Shown here piece after piece: positions 54,543-63,409 of a DNA stretch of 64,000 nt. The notes under the pieces were generated by a model. That model did no database searches. It saw only the letters and a list, made by a program, of their open reading frames with translations, and was not told the origin of the DNA. The translations under genes and the position numbers were made by a program. Source of the stretch: Bacillota bacterium (GTDB lineage: Bacteria > Bacillota > Sulfobacillia > JAIMAT01); contig JASBVM010000051.1 in the NCBI GenBank assembly GCA_029961055.1, positions 1 through 64,000 of the forward strand. The letters are read 5' to 3'. Within the stretch, counting starts at the first letter, position 1. Each line of letters opens with the position of its first letter.

Positions 54543-54877
54543 GGCCGCTTCCTCCGCTCGCCCGGCCGCTCCGGCCGCGCCTGTCCCTCCGGCCGGACCG
54601 GGCGCTCGAGGCGGATGGAGGCGATCCGGCCGGCGAGGACGAGCTGCTCGCGGTCCATCTTGCGCACCACCAGCTCCTCTCCGCCCACCAGCAGGAGGCC
54701 GATGCGGGTGGCGACCCGGATCTCTTCCGGCGTGTAGCGGACGAGGCCGCGGTGATTCTCCAGCAGGAGCATCACCTGGCCGATCAGCGTCAGCCGGGGC
54801 AGGTCGAGGAGGGTGTCGTCCGGCAGCTCGAGCCACGCTTCGAGGGCGCCCGCCAGCCCGCTGGGCCGCTCTGGCAA
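54533..54877 (-). CDS. yqfC: Sporulation protein YqfC
   Basis: This 114-residue protein has the YqfC core LPDDTLLDLPRLTLIGQVML at residues 18-37 and LENHRGLVRYTPEEIRVATR, which is also related to YabP. A basic, Pro-rich tail follows. YqfC is a sigma-E-controlled spore protein of unknown action that occurs next to yqfD. The TTG at 54875-54877 follows GAGGGAGGGAGG. It overlaps yqfD by 10 bases. Confidence 0.9.
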   Translation of the reverse strand: MPERPSGLAGALEAWLELPDDTLLDLPRLTLIGQVMLLLENHRGLVRYTPEEIRVATRIGLLLVGGEELVVRKMDREQLVLAGRIASIRLERPVRPEGQARPERPGERRKRPWG

Positions 54878-54932
54878 GGGCCTCCCTCCCTCTCGCGAGG
54901 AGTCTATGGACGTGGGTCGCCGGGTAGAAGCG

Positions 54933-54956
54933 GGGCGCCGGCCGGAGCCGGCGCCC
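54933..54956 (-). terminator. Hairpin between rpsU and yqfC
   Basis: GGGCGCCGGC (54933-54942), loop CGGA, and GCCGGCGCCC (54947-54956) form a perfect 10-bp stem just after the rpsU stop in the direction of transcription. No T-run follows, so read-through into yqfC is possible. Confidence 0.6.
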
Positions 54957-54979
54957 TGCGAGGCCGGGAGAGGATGCGG

Positions 54980-55153
54980 TCAGGCGCGCTTCCGCCGCGC
55001 GGCCTTCGACTTCTTCTTCCTGCGGACGCTGGGTTTGTCGTAGTACTCGTGGCGTCGCGCGTCCGCCAGAACACCGCTCTTCTGGCAGACCTTGCGGAAC
55101 CGGCGGAGGGTGGCGTCCAGCGACTCGTTCTCGCCCCGCACGACCTGGGCCAT
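54980..55153 (-). CDS. rpsU: Ribosomal protein S21
   Basis: The 57-residue basic protein has the S21 core [20 protein letters not shown] and the C-terminal [21 protein letters not shown] region. ATG at 55151-55153 follows GGAAGGAGGGG; the open frame upstream is longer but not family-like. It heads the run of minus-strand genes and has its own promoter and hairpin. Confidence 0.97.
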   Translation of the reverse strand: MAQVVRGENESLDATLRRFRKVCQKSGVLADARRHEYYDKPSVRRKKKSKAARRKRA

Positions 55154-55257
55154 CTGCTCCCCTCCTTCCGGCCGCGGCGCGCGGATCCGGTCCGGCGCCG
55201 TCCGTCCGGAGACCGGGCGGCCTGGCCCATGGTACCGCATCGCCTGTCGGTGGCCTG

Positions 55258-55263
55258 ATTATA
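55258..55263 (-). promoter_or_regulatory. -10 element of a probable rpsU promoter
   Basis: The minus strand reads TATAAT here, a perfect -10, about 105 bases before the rpsU start. The matching -35 is weak (TTCGGC, 16 bases upstream). This is the only AT-rich hexamer in the 336-base gap between rpsU and the divergent HxlR gene, which otherwise holds no gene I can support. Confidence 0.5.
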
Positions 55264-55489
55264 GGCGAGAGTCGATCCCGCCGAACAGAGGTTTCGTGGG
55301 GCGGGTGCCGGACCGGCGCGCCCGGGGCCATCCCCCGCCGGTCCCGTCCCGGAGGTTAACGCCTGCTTCATCCAACCTTCGTCGACCCGCAACCCGCCCG
55401 GCGCTCACCCGGGATAGCCTGCCTACAGAACGGCGGCTCCGCCGGTCCCAGGGAAGCGGAGCCGCCCCACGAAAGCGAGGCGATCCCGC

Positions 55490-55909
55490 ATGCCGGCCAT
55501 CGGAAGCGCCACCCTCCCCTGGCGCGACGAGGAAGCGCCCTTCGACGCCCCCGCCCCGTCGGGGGGATCCCCCGCGGGGGCGCTGGAGGCGGCGCTGCGC
55601 ACGTGCGGCCTGGTCTGCGACCGGTACATGGAGGCGACCCGGCTGGTGGAGAGGCGCTGGACGCTCCCCATCCTGGCCGCCCTCCTGGCCGGCCCGCGCC
55701 GTTTCAGCCAGATCGCGGAAGAGGTGCCCGGCCTCAGCGACCGGCTCCTCTCGCTCCGGCTCCGCGACCTGGCGCGCCGGGGCCTGGTGGTGCGCGAGGT
55801 GGAGGCGACCACGGTCCCCGTCCGCATCCGCTACCGGTTGAGCGAGAAGGGATACGACCTCTGGCGGACGGTGGTGGATCTCCACCGCTGGGCCGACCGC
55901 TGGCTCTGA
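55490..55909 (+). CDS. HxlR-family transcriptional regulator
   Basis: A winged-helix DNA-binding protein of 139 residues. After a 40-residue leader the family core begins with VERRWTLPILAALLAGPRRF and SQIAEEVPGLSDRLLSLRLR. The wing is GLVVREVEATTVPVRIRYRL, followed by SEKGYDLWRTVVDLHRWADRW. A Cys-containing stretch CGLVCDRYMEATRLVERRW precedes the helix-turn-helix; some HxlR proteins sense electrophiles or redox changes through such Cys, but that is inference. It is divergent from rpsU and converges on ddl. Confidence 0.9.
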   Translation: MPAIGSATLPWRDEEAPFDAPAPSGGSPAGALEAALRTCGLVCDRYMEATRLVERRWTLPILAALLAGPRRFSQIAEEVPGLSDRLLSLRLRDLARRGLVVREVEATTVPVRIRYRLSEKGYDLWRTVVDLHRWADRWL

Positions 55910-55919
55910 GCCCGGAAGG

Positions 55920-57233
55920 CTACCCCGCCGGCTCGCCCGGGCCGGCCGCGTCGGCCGCCTCGTCCGGGTCGGGCAGGAGGCTGAGGCCGGCGCGGAGCCG
56001 GTGCCGCTCCAGCGCCAGCTCGATCAGCCGCTCCAGCAGCTTGGGGAGCGGCAGACCCGTCGCCTCCCAGAGCTTGGGGTACATGCTGATCGACGTGAAG
56101 CCGGGGATGGTGTTCAGCTCGTTGACGTAGAGCCGGCCGCTCCCCCGCTCCATCAGGAAGTCGACCCGCGCCATCCCCTCGCAGCCCAGCGCCCGGTAGG
56201 CCTCCACCGCCAGCTGGCGGACGCGCTCGGTGGTGGGGCGGTCGAGCGGAGCCGGGATCAGGAGGGCGCTTCCTTCCTCGAGGTACTTGGCGCGGTAGTC
56301 GTAGAAGCTCCGGTGCGGGACGATCTCGCCGGGAAGCGAGGCCTCGGGCGAGCTGTTCCCGAGGACCGAGCACTCGATCTCCCGGGCGGGGATCGCCCGC
56401 TCCACCACCAGGCGGAGGTCGTAGCGGCCGGCCCGCTGGAGCGCCGCGGGCAGCCGCTCCGGGCGGTCGACGCGGGAGATGCCGACGCTGGAGCCGAGGT
56501 TGGCGGGCTTGACGAAGACCGGGTAGCCCAGCTCCTTCTCCACCCGCTCCGCCACCCGGCCGGGCTCCTCGTCGCGCCGGACGAGGAGGAAGGGGAGGAC
56601 GGGCAGGCCGTGGGCGCGCAGGACGTCCTTGGTCAGCGCCTTGTCCATGGCCAGCGCCGAGGCCGTGACGCCCGCGCCCACGTACGGGATCCCGGCCACC
56701 TCCAGGAGGCCCTGGATCGAACCGTCCTCGCCGAAGGGGCCGTGCAGGACGGGGAAGACCACGTCCCACCGGCCGGGGGCCAGCCCGCCGGCTCCCGCCC
56801 CGCCCTCGCCGGGGAGCGGCCGGACACCCCCGGCGGCGAGCAGCCGCGCCCCCTCCGCGGGGAGCAGGGCCACGCCCTCGCCGCCCTCCTCGGGCGGGGC
56901 GCCGGCCGGGGCCTCCGCCTCGCCGGGCGCGGAGGCCCACGCGGCCAGCAGGCGGTGAAGCCGCTCCGGCTCGCCGCCCAGCCCCTTCAGCGCGGCGGCG
57001 GGCAGCTGCCGCCAGCGGCCGTCCCGGGAGATGGCCACCGGCACCGGTTCGAAGCGCGACCGGTCCAGGGCGGCGATCACGGTGGCGGCCGAGTGGACGG
57101 AGACCTCGTGCTCCGCCGAACGGCCCCCGAAGAGGACGGCCACCCTTAACCTGCGCCCGCCTGAAGCGCTGTCCTGCTCCAACCTCCTCGCCTCCACCCT
57201 CCGGGGCCTGCCGGTTGACGGCCCGGCTGCCAT
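55920..57233 (-). CDS. ddl: D-alanine--D-alanine ligase
   Basis: Ddl joins two D-Ala for peptidoglycan. The 437-residue enzyme has the N-terminal VAVLFGGRSAEHEVSVHSAA and the substrate motif VFPVLHGPFGEDGSIQGLLE. ATP-grasp residues lie in GYPVFVKPANLGSSVGISRV and CEGMARVDFLMERGSGRLYV, followed by NELNTIPGFTSISMYPKLWE. Longer than E. coli DdlB because of a Pro/Gly/Ala insert (about residues 95-150) and a C-terminal tail. It follows mtaB closely on the same strand. Confidence 0.96.
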   Translation of the reverse strand: MAAGPSTGRPRRVEARRLEQDSASGGRRLRVAVLFGGRSAEHEVSVHSAATVIAALDRSRFEPVPVAISRDGRWRQLPAAALKGLGGEPERLHRLLAAWASAPGEAEAPAGAPPEEGGEGVALLPAEGARLLAAGGVRPLPGEGGAGAGGLAPGRWDVVFPVLHGPFGEDGSIQGLLEVAGIPYVGAGVTASALAMDKALTKDVLRAHGLPVLPFLLVRRDEEPGRVAERVEKELGYPVFVKPANLGSSVGISRVDRPERLPAALQRAGRYDLRLVVERAIPAREIECSVLGNSSPEASLPGEIVPHRSFYDYRAKYLEEGSALLIPAPLDRPTTERVRQLAVEAYRALGCEGMARVDFLMERGSGRLYVNELNTIPGFTSISMYPKLWEATGLPLPKLLERLIELALERHRLRAGLSLLPDPDEAADAAGPGEPAG

Positions 57234-57238
57234 GGATT

Positions 57239-58630
57239 CTATGCGTATCGCGCCGGCAGCTCGCCCCCCACGGGCCTGCCGACCAGCGCCTCGCCCTCCT
57301 CGCCCTCCAGCCGGACGCGGACGATCCGGTTGGCCAGCTCCGGGCCGCCGGGAAGCCGCACCCGCAGGTAGCCGGGCGTCAGCCCCTCCATCCAGCCCTC
57401 CCGTGCCGGCTCGTCCTCCACCAGCACCGGCGCCTCGCGGCCGATCCAGGAGCGCCGCGCCGCCGCCGCCAGCCGCCCGCCCAGCTCCAGCAGCGCCGCC
57501 ACCCGCTCCCGCTTGACCGGCTCGGGCACCTGGTCCGGGAAGGCGGCCGCCGGCGTCCCCTTCCTCGCCGAGTAGGGGAAGACGTGGAGGCGCTCGAAGC
57601 CCGTCGCCTCCAGGAAGCGGTACCCTTCCCGGAAGGCTTCCTCGTCCTCGCCCGGGAAGCCGGTGATCACGTCGGTGCTCAACCCCACGTCGGGCATCAG
57701 CCGGCGCGCCCGCTCGACGATCCGGGCGAAGTCCGCCGTGGTGTAGCGGCGGCGCATGGCGCGGAGGATGCGGTCCGAGCCGGCCTGGAGCGGCAGGTGG
57801 AGATGGTGGCAGAAGTTGGGGCTCTCCGCCATGGCCGCCAGGAGCTCCTCGTCCACGTCCATGGGCTCGATGGAGGAGAGCCGCAGCCGGTCGAGGCCGG
57901 GGAGGCGGCCCAGCGCCCGGATCACCTCGGCCAGGGACGGCCGCCCGGGCAGGTCGCGGCCCCAGGCGCCGACGTGCACACCGGTCAGCACCACCTCGCG
58001 GAAGCCGGCGGCCAGGAGGCGCTCGGCCTCCCGCCGGATCGACTCCAGGCTGCGGGAGCGGAGGCCGCCGCGGGCGTAGGGGATGACGCAGTAGGTACAG
58101 AACTCGTTGCAGCCCTCCTGGATCTTGAGCGGCGCGCGCGTCCGCCCGGTGAACGCCTCCACCGCCAGGTCGTCGAAGCTCCGCTCCGCGAAGATATTGC
58201 CGACCGTGGAGGCGGGCCGGCCGCCGGCGCGGGCCGACTCGGCCAGCTCGACGACGCGCTCGCGCCCCTGGTTGCCCAGCACCACGCCGACGCCGGGCAG
58301 GCCGGCCACCTCGCCGCGCGCCACCTGCGCGTAGCAGCCGGCGACCACCACCACCGCCCCGGGGTTGCGGCGGTGGGCGCGGCGGATCAGCTGGCGCGAC
58401 TTGCGGTCGCTCTCGCCGGTCACGGTGCAGGTGTTGACGATGTAGACGTCGGCCTCCGCGTCGAAGGGGACCACCCGGTAGCCGGCGCGACGGAAGCGCT
58501 CCAGGAGCGCCTCCCCGTCGTACTGGTTGACCTTGCAGCCGAGCGTCCGGAGCGCCACGCGGCCCCTCTCTGCCGCCGCGGGCGCGGCCGCGACCAGGCC
58601 GGCGCCGGGAGACGTCGGGTTCGCATCCAT
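57239..58630 (-). CDS. mtaB: tRNA methylthiotransferase MtaB
   Basis: MtaB adds a methylthio group to t6A37 of tRNA by radical-SAM chemistry. The chosen 463-residue form has the N-terminal UPF0004 domain (ALRTLGCKVNQYDGEALLER, NTCTVTGESDRKSRQ and VAGCYAQ giving three cluster Cys). The radical-SAM motif CNEFCTYCVIPYARG follows, and a C-terminal TRAM domain (REAPVLVEDEPAREG onward). I chose ATG 58630 because GGAGGAAAG precedes it; a GTG/ATG at 58729 is in frame but upstream of an Ala-rich stretch. Confidence 0.93.
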   Translation of the reverse strand: MDANPTSPGAGLVAAAPAAAERGRVALRTLGCKVNQYDGEALLERFRRAGYRVVPFDAEADVYIVNTCTVTGESDRKSRQLIRRAHRRNPGAVVVVAGCYAQVARGEVAGLPGVGVVLGNQGRERVVELAESARAGGRPASTVGNIFAERSFDDLAVEAFTGRTRAPLKIQEGCNEFCTYCVIPYARGGLRSRSLESIRREAERLLAAGFREVVLTGVHVGAWGRDLPGRPSLAEVIRALGRLPGLDRLRLSSIEPMDVDEELLAAMAESPNFCHHLHLPLQAGSDRILRAMRRRYTTADFARIVERARRLMPDVGLSTDVITGFPGEDEEAFREGYRFLEATGFERLHVFPYSARKGTPAAAFPDQVPEPVKRERVAALLELGGRLAAAARRSWIGREAPVLVEDEPAREGWMEGLTPGYLRVRLPGGPELANRIVRVRLEGEEGEALVGRPVGGELPARYA

Positions 58631-58903
58631 GCGGCTTTCCTCCACCTCGGCCGGGGCCGCGGCCAGCGCGGCCGTCGCGCCCCTCTCCGGGCGGGCCCGC
58701 CCGGCCGAGCCACTCTCGATCGTGCCCACGCTAGCGCCCGCCGGCGGCGGGCGTCAACGGCCGCCGCCCGGAGACGACCGCCGGGAAGCCGTCCCCGGGG
58801 ACCGCCGCCGGCACGGGCGCGGCGCGCCGTCGCCCGGCCCCGCCTCGGCGTGGTATCCTGGCAGCAATCCATCCGCTTCAGCCCTTCGAGGAGTGGGACT
58901 CCA

Positions 58904-59386
58904 TTGGCGACGGCGTCCGGCGACGCGATCCGGAAGATCCACCTGTCCTGGGAGTCGGTGGCCGAGGCGGTCGACCGCCTCGTCGAAAAGCTGCCCGGCG
59001 ACTACGACGCGCTGCTGGTGGTGACGCGGGGGGGCATGGTACCCGCCTGCCTGATCAGCGAGAAGACCGGCATGCGCAACATCCTGGTGGCGGCGGTCAT
59101 GTTCTACGACGACGTGGAGCACCGCATCGAGCAGCCCACCTTCCTGCAGTTCCCGCCCGACCCCTTCCTCAAGGGGAAGCGGATCCTGGTCGTGGACGAC
59201 GTCTGGGACACCGGCCGGACGGTGATGGCGGTCCGGCAACGGGTGCTGGAGGCCGGAGGGCGTCCCGAGGTGGCGGTCCTCCACTACAAGCCCTCCCGCT
59301 CGCTCTTCCCTGAGCAGAAGCCCGACTACTACGACCAGGTGATCGAGCAGTGGATCGTCTACCCCTGGGAGCCTGACGGCGTCTAG
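58904..59386 (+). CDS. Phosphoribosyltransferase-family protein
   Basis: The 160-residue product has the PRTase core: YDALLVVTRGGMVPACLISE near residue 37, and the PRPP-binding loop GKRILVVDDVWDTGRTVMAV at about residues 90-110. It resembles xanthine/guanine phosphoribosyltransferases, but the base is not certain. TTG 58904 with GAGGAG upstream is the only sensible start. It is divergent from mtaB, and its stop shares the tetramer CTAG with the stop of prmA on the other strand. Confidence 0.85.
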   Translation: MATASGDAIRKIHLSWESVAEAVDRLVEKLPGDYDALLVVTRGGMVPACLISEKTGMRNILVAAVMFYDDVEHRIEQPTFLQFPPDPFLKGKRILVVDDVWDTGRTVMAVRQRVLEAGGRPEVAVLHYKPSRSLFPEQKPDYYDQVIEQWIVYPWEPDGV

Positions 59387-60297
59387 GCGCCCACCGGCCG
59401 CTCGAGCAGGGGCGCGACCCAGCCGCTCTCGCTGCGCGCGCCCCTCCAGAGGAGGCCGGCCTCGCCCAGGCGCTGGCGCACCTCCTCGGCGTAGACGTCG
59501 ACGATGCCCGAGGCGACCAGCAGGCCGCCGGGAGCCAGGACGCGCGCCAGGTCGGCGGCGTTCTCGCTGAGGAGATCGGCGGTCAGGTTGGCCAGCACCA
59601 GGGCGTACGCCCCGTCCGGCTCGTAGCCCACCTCGCCCAGGGCGACGTGGACCCGGTCCGCCACCTGGTTCTCCTCCACGTTGTGGCGGGCGACGCGGAC
59701 GGCCACCGGGTCGATGTCCAGGGCCCGGACCTCCCGCGTCTCGTCGAGAAGGGCGACCGTGATGGCCAGGATGCCCGAGCCCGTCCCCACGTCCAGGACG
59801 GGTCCCGACGGAGCCCGCGGCGGGCTGCCCCCACTGCCCCCCTCGGGGGCGCCCAGGACGCTCTCGATCCAGCGCATGGCCAGGGCGGTGGAGGGATGCG
59901 TCCCGGTGCCGAAGGCCATACCGGGATCCATGCGGATGATCCGGTCGCCCGTCCGGGGCTGGTACTCCTCCCAGGTGGGCACGACGACCAGGTGCTCGCC
60001 GACGCGCGTGGGATGGTAGAAGCGCCGCCAGGCGTTGGCCCAGTCCTCCTCGTGGACCCGGCGCCGCTCTTCGCGCCACTCCGCCATGCCCGGGAAGAAG
60101 GCCACCAGGTCGGTCAGCGCGCCGCGGATCGACCGGAGCCGCTCGTCGAGCCGGTCGTCGTCCGGGAAGTAGGCGCGGAGCGTGGCCTCCCGCTCGTCGT
60201 CGATGGCCACCCCGCCGGAGCCCTGCTCGTTCAGGAGGTTGGCCACCGCCTCCAGCGCGTCAGGCGGGACGGTGAGACGCACCTCGATGTAGTCCAT
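59383..60297 (-). CDS. prmA: Ribosomal protein L11 methyltransferase
   Basis: PrmA trimethylates L11. The 304-residue protein has an N-terminal substrate domain (EDWANAWRRFYHPTRVGEHL near residue 85) and the SAM-binding domain with MDPGMAFGTGTHPSTALAMR and VLDVGTGSGILAITVALLDE. VLANLTADLLSE (the NLTAD motif) and APGGLLVASGIVDVYAEEVR follow. It is downstream of dnaJ, as in many Firmicutes. Confidence 0.96.
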   Translation of the reverse strand: MDYIEVRLTVPPDALEAVANLLNEQGSGGVAIDDEREATLRAYFPDDDRLDERLRSIRGALTDLVAFFPGMAEWREERRRVHEEDWANAWRRFYHPTRVGEHLVVVPTWEEYQPRTGDRIIRMDPGMAFGTGTHPSTALAMRWIESVLGAPEGGSGGSPPRAPSGPVLDVGTGSGILAITVALLDETREVRALDIDPVAVRVARHNVEENQVADRVHVALGEVGYEPDGAYALVLANLTADLLSENAADLARVLAPGGLLVASGIVDVYAEEVRQRLGEAGLLWRGARSESGWVAPLLERPVGA

Positions 60298-60387
60298 CAG
60301 CCATCACCTGCCGCCTTCCCAAAGGGCTCGCCCCCCGCGGCGCGGGAGACGACCCCCCGGCCTCTCGGCCCGGCCTCGCCCGGCGAT

Positions 60388-61527
60388 CTACATATTGAGC
60401 GCGTCCCGCATACGCCGGACGAAGCCCCGCTCGTCGCGCCCCGAGGGAGAGCGCCCCTCCAGCTCGGCCAGGCGCTGGAGAAGCTCGCGCTGCTCCTGGC
60501 TGATCTCCTTGGGCACGTGGATCTCGACGCGGATGAGCAGGTCGCCGGTCCCCGCGCGGTCCAGCCTGCGGGCGCCCTTGCCGCGGATGCGGAACTCGGT
60601 GCCGGAGCGGGTCCCGGGCGGGATGCGCAGCCGCTCCGCCCCGCGCGGCCCCTCCACCTCGATCTCGTCGCCCAGGACCGCCTGGGTGTAGTGGATGGGC
60701 ACCGTCATCTCCACGTCCGCCCCGGCCCGTCGCCAGCGAGGATCGGGCCGGACATGGAGCAGGACCAGCAGGTCGCCCGGCGGTCCGCCCGCCGGGCCGG
60801 CCTCGCCCTCGCCGGCCACGCGCAGCCGGACACCGTCCTCCGCGCCCTCGGGGATCCGGACCCGGATCTGCTTCTTCCTGCGGACCGTGCCGCGGCCGCC
60901 GCAGCTGGGGCAGGGCCGCTCGATCACCGTGCCGCGGCCGCCGCACTGGGGGCAGGTGCTGGAGACGACGAACTGGCCGAAGGGCGTCTGGCGGGCGGTC
61001 CGCACCTGGCCGCGACCGCCGCAGCGCGGGCAGCGGACGGGTCCGGTCCCCGGGGCCGCGCCGCTCCCGCCGCAGGTGCCGCAGCGCTCCTCGCGGACCA
61101 CGTCCACTTCCTGCCAGCCGCCGAAGAAGGCGGTGCGGAAGTCGGTGGTCGCCTCCACCACCACGTCCCGGCCTCGCTCCGGACCGGCGTGACGGCGCGG
61201 CCCGCCGCCGAAGAAGCTCTCGAAAAGGTCGCCCAGGCCGAGGTCCTCGAAGTCGAAGCCGCCGAAGCCGTCCGCGCCACCCGGCCCGGCGCCGGCCCCC
61301 GGCTGGAAGGCCGCCCGGCCGAAGCGGTCGTACTGGGCGCGCTTCTCCGGATCGCTCAGGATCTGGTAGGCCTCGTTGATCTCCTTGAACTTGGCCTCCG
61401 CATCCGGGTCATCCGGGTTGGCGTCCGGGTGGTACCGGCGCGCCAGGCGCCGGAAGGCCGCCTTGATCTCCTCCTGCGACGCCCCCCGGCGGACGCCCAG
61501 CACCTCGTAGTAGTCGCGGTCGGCCAT
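60388..61527 (-). CDS. dnaJ: Chaperone DnaJ
   Basis: DnaJ stimulates DnaK ATPase and delivers unfolded protein. The 379-residue type I protein has the J domain (residues about 5-70 with [12 protein letters not shown], the HPD motif) and a Gly/Phe region (about 75-110). The zinc region has four repeats [24 protein letters not shown] and CPSCGGRG. Two beta-domains and a C-terminal dimer segment follow. It starts 3 bases after the dnaK stop. Confidence 0.97.
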   Translation of the reverse strand: MADRDYYEVLGVRRGASQEEIKAAFRRLARRYHPDANPDDPDAEAKFKEINEAYQILSDPEKRAQYDRFGRAAFQPGAGAGPGGADGFGGFDFEDLGLGDLFESFFGGGPRRHAGPERGRDVVVEATTDFRTAFFGGWQEVDVVREERCGTCGGSGAAPGTGPVRCPRCGGRGQVRTARQTPFGQFVVSSTCPQCGGRGTVIERPCPSCGGRGTVRRKKQIRVRIPEGAEDGVRLRVAGEGEAGPAGGPPGDLLVLLHVRPDPRWRRAGADVEMTVPIHYTQAVLGDEIEVEGPRGAERLRIPPGTRSGTEFRIRGKGARRLDRAGTGDLLIRVEIHVPKEISQEQRELLQRLAELEGRSPSGRDERGFVRRMRDALNM

Positions 61528-61530
61528 GGA

Positions 61531-63405
61531 TCAGCGACCCTCCGTGTCGACGGTGGGACCCCCTTCGGTCCCGGTGGCCTGGCTGCCGGTTCCACCGGCA
61601 CCGCCCTGCCCCTGCTGGTAGAGGTGCGCCCCCACCTGCATCACCGCCTGGTTCAGCTCCTCGGTGGCGCGCCGGATCTCCTCGGGCTGCTCCGCCGACT
61701 GCACCTTCCGGACGGCGTCGATCTTCTCGCGGATCCGCGAGGCCTCGTCCGCCGGCACCTTGTCGCCCAGGTCCTTGAGCGCCTTCTCCGCGGCGTAGAC
61801 GGCGGCGTCCGCCTCGTTCCGGGCGTTGGCCAGCTCCTGGCGGCGGCGGTCCTCCTCGGCGTGGGCCTCCGCCTCCTTCACCATCCGCTGGATCTCTTCC
61901 TCGCTCAGGTTGGAGGAGGCCTGGATGGTGATCTTCTGCTCCCGTCCGGTTCCGCGGTCTTTGGCGGATACCTTCAGGATACCGTTGACGTCGATGTCGA
62001 AGGTGACCTCGATCTGGGGCACGCCGCGCGGGGCCGGCGGGATGCCGTCCAGGATGAAGCGGCCGAGGCTCTTGTTGTCGGCGGCCATCTTCCGCTCGCC
62101 CTGGAGGACGTGGATCTCCACCTGCGTCTGCCCGTCGGCGGCGGTCGAGAAGACCTGGCTCTTCGAGGTGGGGATGGTCGTGTTCCGCTCGATGATGGGC
62201 GTCATCACCCCGCCCAGCGTCTCGATGCCCAGCGTCAGCGGCGTCACGTCCAGCAGGAGGACGTCCTTCACCTCGCCCGCCAGCACGCCCGCCTGGATGG
62301 CGGCGCCGATGGCGACCACCTCGTCCGGGTTGATGCCCTTGAACGGCTCCTTGCCGAAGCGGCGGCGGACCGCCTCCTGGACGGCCGGGATCCGCGTGGA
62401 GCCGCCCACCAGCAGCACCTTGTCGATCTTGTCCGGGCTGAGGCCCGCGTCGGAGAGCGCCTGCTCCACCGGGCCCATGGTCGCCTCGACCAGGTCGGCG
62501 GTCAGCTCCTCGAAGCGCGCCCGGGTCAGCGTCATGTCGAGGTGGAGCGGCCCCTCCGGACCCGCCGTGATGAAGGGCAGGTTGATGGAGGTGGTGGTGG
62601 CGCTGGAGAGCTCGATCTTCGCCCGTTCCGCCGCCTCCTTCAGCCGCTGGAGCGCCGTCCGGTCCTTGGAGAGGTCGATGCCGTGCTCGCGCCGGAACTC
62701 CTCCACCAGCCAGTCGATGATGCGCTGGTCGAAGTCGTCGCCGCCCAGGTGGTTGTTGCCCGCGGTCGCCTTCACCTCGAAGACGCCCTCGCCCACCTCC
62801 AGCAGCGAGACGTCGAAGGTGCCGCCTCCCAGGTCGAAGACCAGGATGGTCTGGTTCCCCTGCTTGTCGAGGCCGTAGGCCAGGGCCGAGGCGGTCGGCT
62901 CGTTGATGATGCGCAGCACCTCCAGCCCGGCGATCCGCCCGGCGTCCTTGGTCGCCTGGCGCTGGCTGTCGTTGAAGTAGGCGGGGACGGTGATCACCGC
63001 CTGGGTGACGCTCTCGCCCAGGTACGCCTCGGCGTCCGCCTTCAGCTTCTGCAGGATCATGGCCGAGATCTCCTGGGGCGAGTAGAGCTTGTCGTCGATG
63101 CGGACGCGCGTGTCGCCGCTCGGCCCCTGCTCGACGCGGTAGGGGACGCGCGCCCGCTCCTCCGCCGTCTCGGCGTAGGTACGGCCCATGAAGCGCTTGA
63201 TGGAGTAGACCGTCCGCTCGGGGTTGGTCACCGCCTGCCGCTTGGCCAGCTGGCCCACCAGCCGCTCCCCGCTCTTGGTGAAGGCGACCACGGAGGGGGT
63301 GAGCCGGCTGCCTTCCGCGTTGGTGATGACCACGGGGTCGCCACCCTCCATGACGGCGACCACGGAGTTGGTCGTGCCCAGATCGATGCCGATCACCTTG
63401 CCCAC
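61531..63405 (-). CDS. dnaK: Chaperone DnaK (Hsp70)
   Basis: The 624-residue protein has the N-terminal nucleotide-binding signature [20 protein letters not shown] and [20 protein letters not shown], then [20 protein letters not shown]. The substrate domain includes [20 protein letters not shown], and a lid rich in Glu/Arg/Ala ends with a Gly/Thr tail. GTG at 63403-63405 follows GGGAGGCG. It lies between grpE and dnaJ; a CIRCE operator would be expected upstream of hrcA, outside the window. Confidence 0.98.
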   Translation of the reverse strand: MGKVIGIDLGTTNSVVAVMEGGDPVVITNAEGSRLTPSVVAFTKSGERLVGQLAKRQAVTNPERTVYSIKRFMGRTYAETAEERARVPYRVEQGPSGDTRVRIDDKLYSPQEISAMILQKLKADAEAYLGESVTQAVITVPAYFNDSQRQATKDAGRIAGLEVLRIINEPTASALAYGLDKQGNQTILVFDLGGGTFDVSLLEVGEGVFEVKATAGNNHLGGDDFDQRIIDWLVEEFRREHGIDLSKDRTALQRLKEAAERAKIELSSATTTSINLPFITAGPEGPLHLDMTLTRARFEELTADLVEATMGPVEQALSDAGLSPDKIDKVLLVGGSTRIPAVQEAVRRRFGKEPFKGINPDEVVAIGAAIQAGVLAGEVKDVLLLDVTPLTLGIETLGGVMTPIIERNTTIPTSKSQVFSTAADGQTQVEIHVLQGERKMAADNKSLGRFILDGIPPAPRGVPQIEVTFDIDVNGILKVSAKDRGTGREQKITIQASSNLSEEEIQRMVKEAEAHAEEDRRRQELANARNEADAAVYAAEKALKDLGDKVPADEASRIREKIDAVRKVQSAEQPEEIRRATEELNQAVMQVGAHLYQQGQGGAGGTGSQATGTEGGPTVDTEGR

Positions 63406-63409
63406 TTGC

